This document shows, piece by piece, positions 62,961 to 64,000 of a DNA stretch of 64,000 bases. This stretch comes from Marinobacter daepoensis DSM 16072 (GTDB taxonomy: Bacteria; Pseudomonadota; Gammaproteobacteria; Pseudomonadales; Oleiphilaceae), in NCBI RefSeq assembly GCF_000421165.1, contig NZ_ATWI01000008.1, forward strand, positions 434,001 through 498,000, in the 5' to 3' direction. A model generated the notes under the pieces. The model had not been told where the DNA came from and searched no databases. It was given only the letters and a program-made list of their open reading frames with translations. The position numbers and the translations under genes were made by a program. The stretch's first letter is position 1, and every line of letters starts with the position of its first letter.

Positions 62961-62992
62961 TGTTTAGCTGTGGGGCCGCGCTGGGGGTGGGG

Positions 62993-64000
62993 TCAAAACC
63001 GAACACCCCCCGAATCAATATCCGAGACCAACTCCGGTGTTAGCGGCGTATAACCGGGCGTACCGGGTAGCCAGGCGTAGAGATCATCCTCCGGACGCTC
63101 CAGCGAATAGCCCAGCTTCTGGATATCCACTTTCCGGTACTTGAACGTCCCGGTCTTCTCAATGGCATTGGTCACCCGGACAAACACCGGTATTGCATAG
63201 GCTGGCAGGTTTTTCTGCAGATACCCGAACAGCTTTTCGATATCAAAGGTCGAGCCGTTAGACTGGGCCACCAGAGTGACCATCCCCGCTTTGCCATTGG
63301 TTCCGGGAATCTCGACCCCATACACAATGGCTTCCTCCACCAGTCCGGAGCCGTCGATGATGTTCTCCACCTCGGTGGTCGAGACGTTTTCTCCCTTCCA
63401 GCGGAAAGTGTCGCCCATGCGATCCACGAACTGAAGGTGGCGGCACCCGATCTCTCTCAGAACGTCGCCGGTATTGAACCAGGCATCCCCTTGCTTAAAG
63501 GCATTACGAAGGATGGATTTTTCTGTGGCGTCTTTCTGGGTATAGCCCTCGAATGCCCATTTTTTGTTGATCTCTCCGATCAGCAAGCCGGGCTGTCCTT
63601 TCTCTACCTCTTTCATGCGGCCGCTGTCATCACGGATCGGATCCCGGGTGCCCTCGTGGTACTTCACCAGTTTGTAGGGCGCCGTTGAAAAACCCACGGT
63701 GTTGTCCATGTTGAAAAAGTTACTGAACCCTATATTGCCTTCAGACGAAGCGTACAGTTCCGCCACTTTCTCGATGCCGAATCGTTCCTTGAACTCTTTC
63801 CAGATGGAGGGGCGTAGGCCGTTGCCGATCATCTTGGTCAGGGCATGGTTGCGATCCTGTTGGCTGGGTGGCTGGTTCAGCAGGTAACGACATAGTTCTC
63901 CGACGTAGCCGAAGGTGGTGGCGTTGTAGCGCCGGACATCATCCCAGAAGGCGCTGGCGGAGAACTTCCGGCGCAGAGCAATGGCTGAGCCGCCCGCCAG
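62993..64000 (-). CDS. long-chain acyl-CoA synthetase, VLACS/FadD6 type (5' end outside window)
   Basis: The frame is open through the right edge; 335 codons are visible, the C-terminal portion. Typical elements are KVAELYASSEGNIGF, GDAWFNTGDVLREIG, FVDRMGDTFRWKGENVSTTE and the closing KTGTFKYRKVDIQKLGY, as in very-long-chain acyl-CoA synthetases/FadD6-type ligases. An ATG at 63832 is only internal, since coding similarity continues upstream (FWDDVRRYNATTFGYVGELC). Second acyl-CoA synthetase in the window, of a different subfamily from the one at 8044. Confidence 0.88.
   Translation of the reverse strand: MAGGSAIALRRKFSASAFWDDVRRYNATTFGYVGELCRYLLNQPPSQQDRNHALTKMIGNGLRPSIWKEFKERFGIEKVAELYASSEGNIGFSNFFNMDNTVGFSTAPYKLVKYHEGTRDPIRDDSGRMKEVEKGQPGLLIGEINKKWAFEGYTQKDATEKSILRNAFKQGDAWFNTGDVLREIGCRHLQFVDRMGDTFRWKGENVSTTEVENIIDGSGLVEEAIVYGVEIPGTNGKAGMVTLVAQSNGSTFDIEKLFGYLQKNLPAYAIPVFVRVTNAIEKTGTFKYRKVDIQKLGYSLERPEDDLYAWLPGTPGYTPLTPELVSDIDSGGVRF

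Overview
The window looks like the chromosome of a marine, hydrocarbon-using gammaproteobacterium, most like Marinobacter. This is inferred from gene content: an integral-membrane AlkB alkane hydroxylase, several acyl-CoA synthetases and an acyl-CoA dehydrogenase, a six-gene Mrp/Mnh Na+/H+ antiporter operon, PhoX phosphatase, and Pseudomonas-like housekeeping proteins (RlmJ, SerA with D-2-hydroxyglutarate dehydrogenase, Apt). No rRNA, tRNA, insertion sequence, phage or CRISPR array was seen. Genes are dense, many are translationally coupled, and both strands are used.

Layout. 1-8 kb: end of an AzlCD exporter, a COG3146-type acyltransferase, a CpxP-like protein divergent from a CpxRA-like two-component pair with a clear GTAAA/GTAAA CpxR-type box between them, then YigZ, a DUF4136 lipoprotein, YciH/SUI1 and D-amino-acid dehydrogenase. 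8-16 kb: an AlkK/FadD-type ligase, PpnP and the mnhA-C-D-E-F-G operon. 16-19 kb: a decaying patch with an AraC remnant, an intact acyl-CoA dehydrogenase, and an enoyl-CoA hydratase pseudogene with a deletion, a nonsense codon and a frameshift. 19-25 kb: AlkB, small proteins, PhoX behind an unusually regular 11-bp-phased array of Pho half-sites, and a chemoreceptor whose only sizeable sensory region is at its C-terminus.

25-44 kb holds the most unusual locus. A minus-strand operon (imelysin lipoprotein, DUF1111 di-haem oxidoreductase, second imelysin, DUF1513 propeller) faces a plus-strand operon made of two copies of a translationally coupled pair, each a ~1050-residue lipoprotein plus a MauG/CcpA-like di-haem peroxidase, ending in a TonB-dependent receptor. 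The divergent promoter region contains a Fur-like site. I read this as a cell-envelope metal (probably iron) handling system in which each di-haem enzyme works on or with its large lipoprotein. The imelysin half is a known association; the duplicated lipoprotein-peroxidase half is, as far as I know, not described.

44-64 kb: RlmJ, an unknown winged-helix protein with a MscS channel, a histidine kinase/NtrC-type regulator pair preceded by a three-half-site operator, a DMT permease, a GIY-YIG protein, two alpha/beta hydrolases, a YiaD-like OmpA lipoprotein, the divergent serA/D-2-hydroxyglutarate dehydrogenase pair, a sirtuin lacking most of its zinc cysteines, an ABC1 kinase, a FAH-family hydrolase, apt with a purine permease, a quinone oxidoreductase and the 3' part of a second acyl-CoA synthetase running off the right edge.
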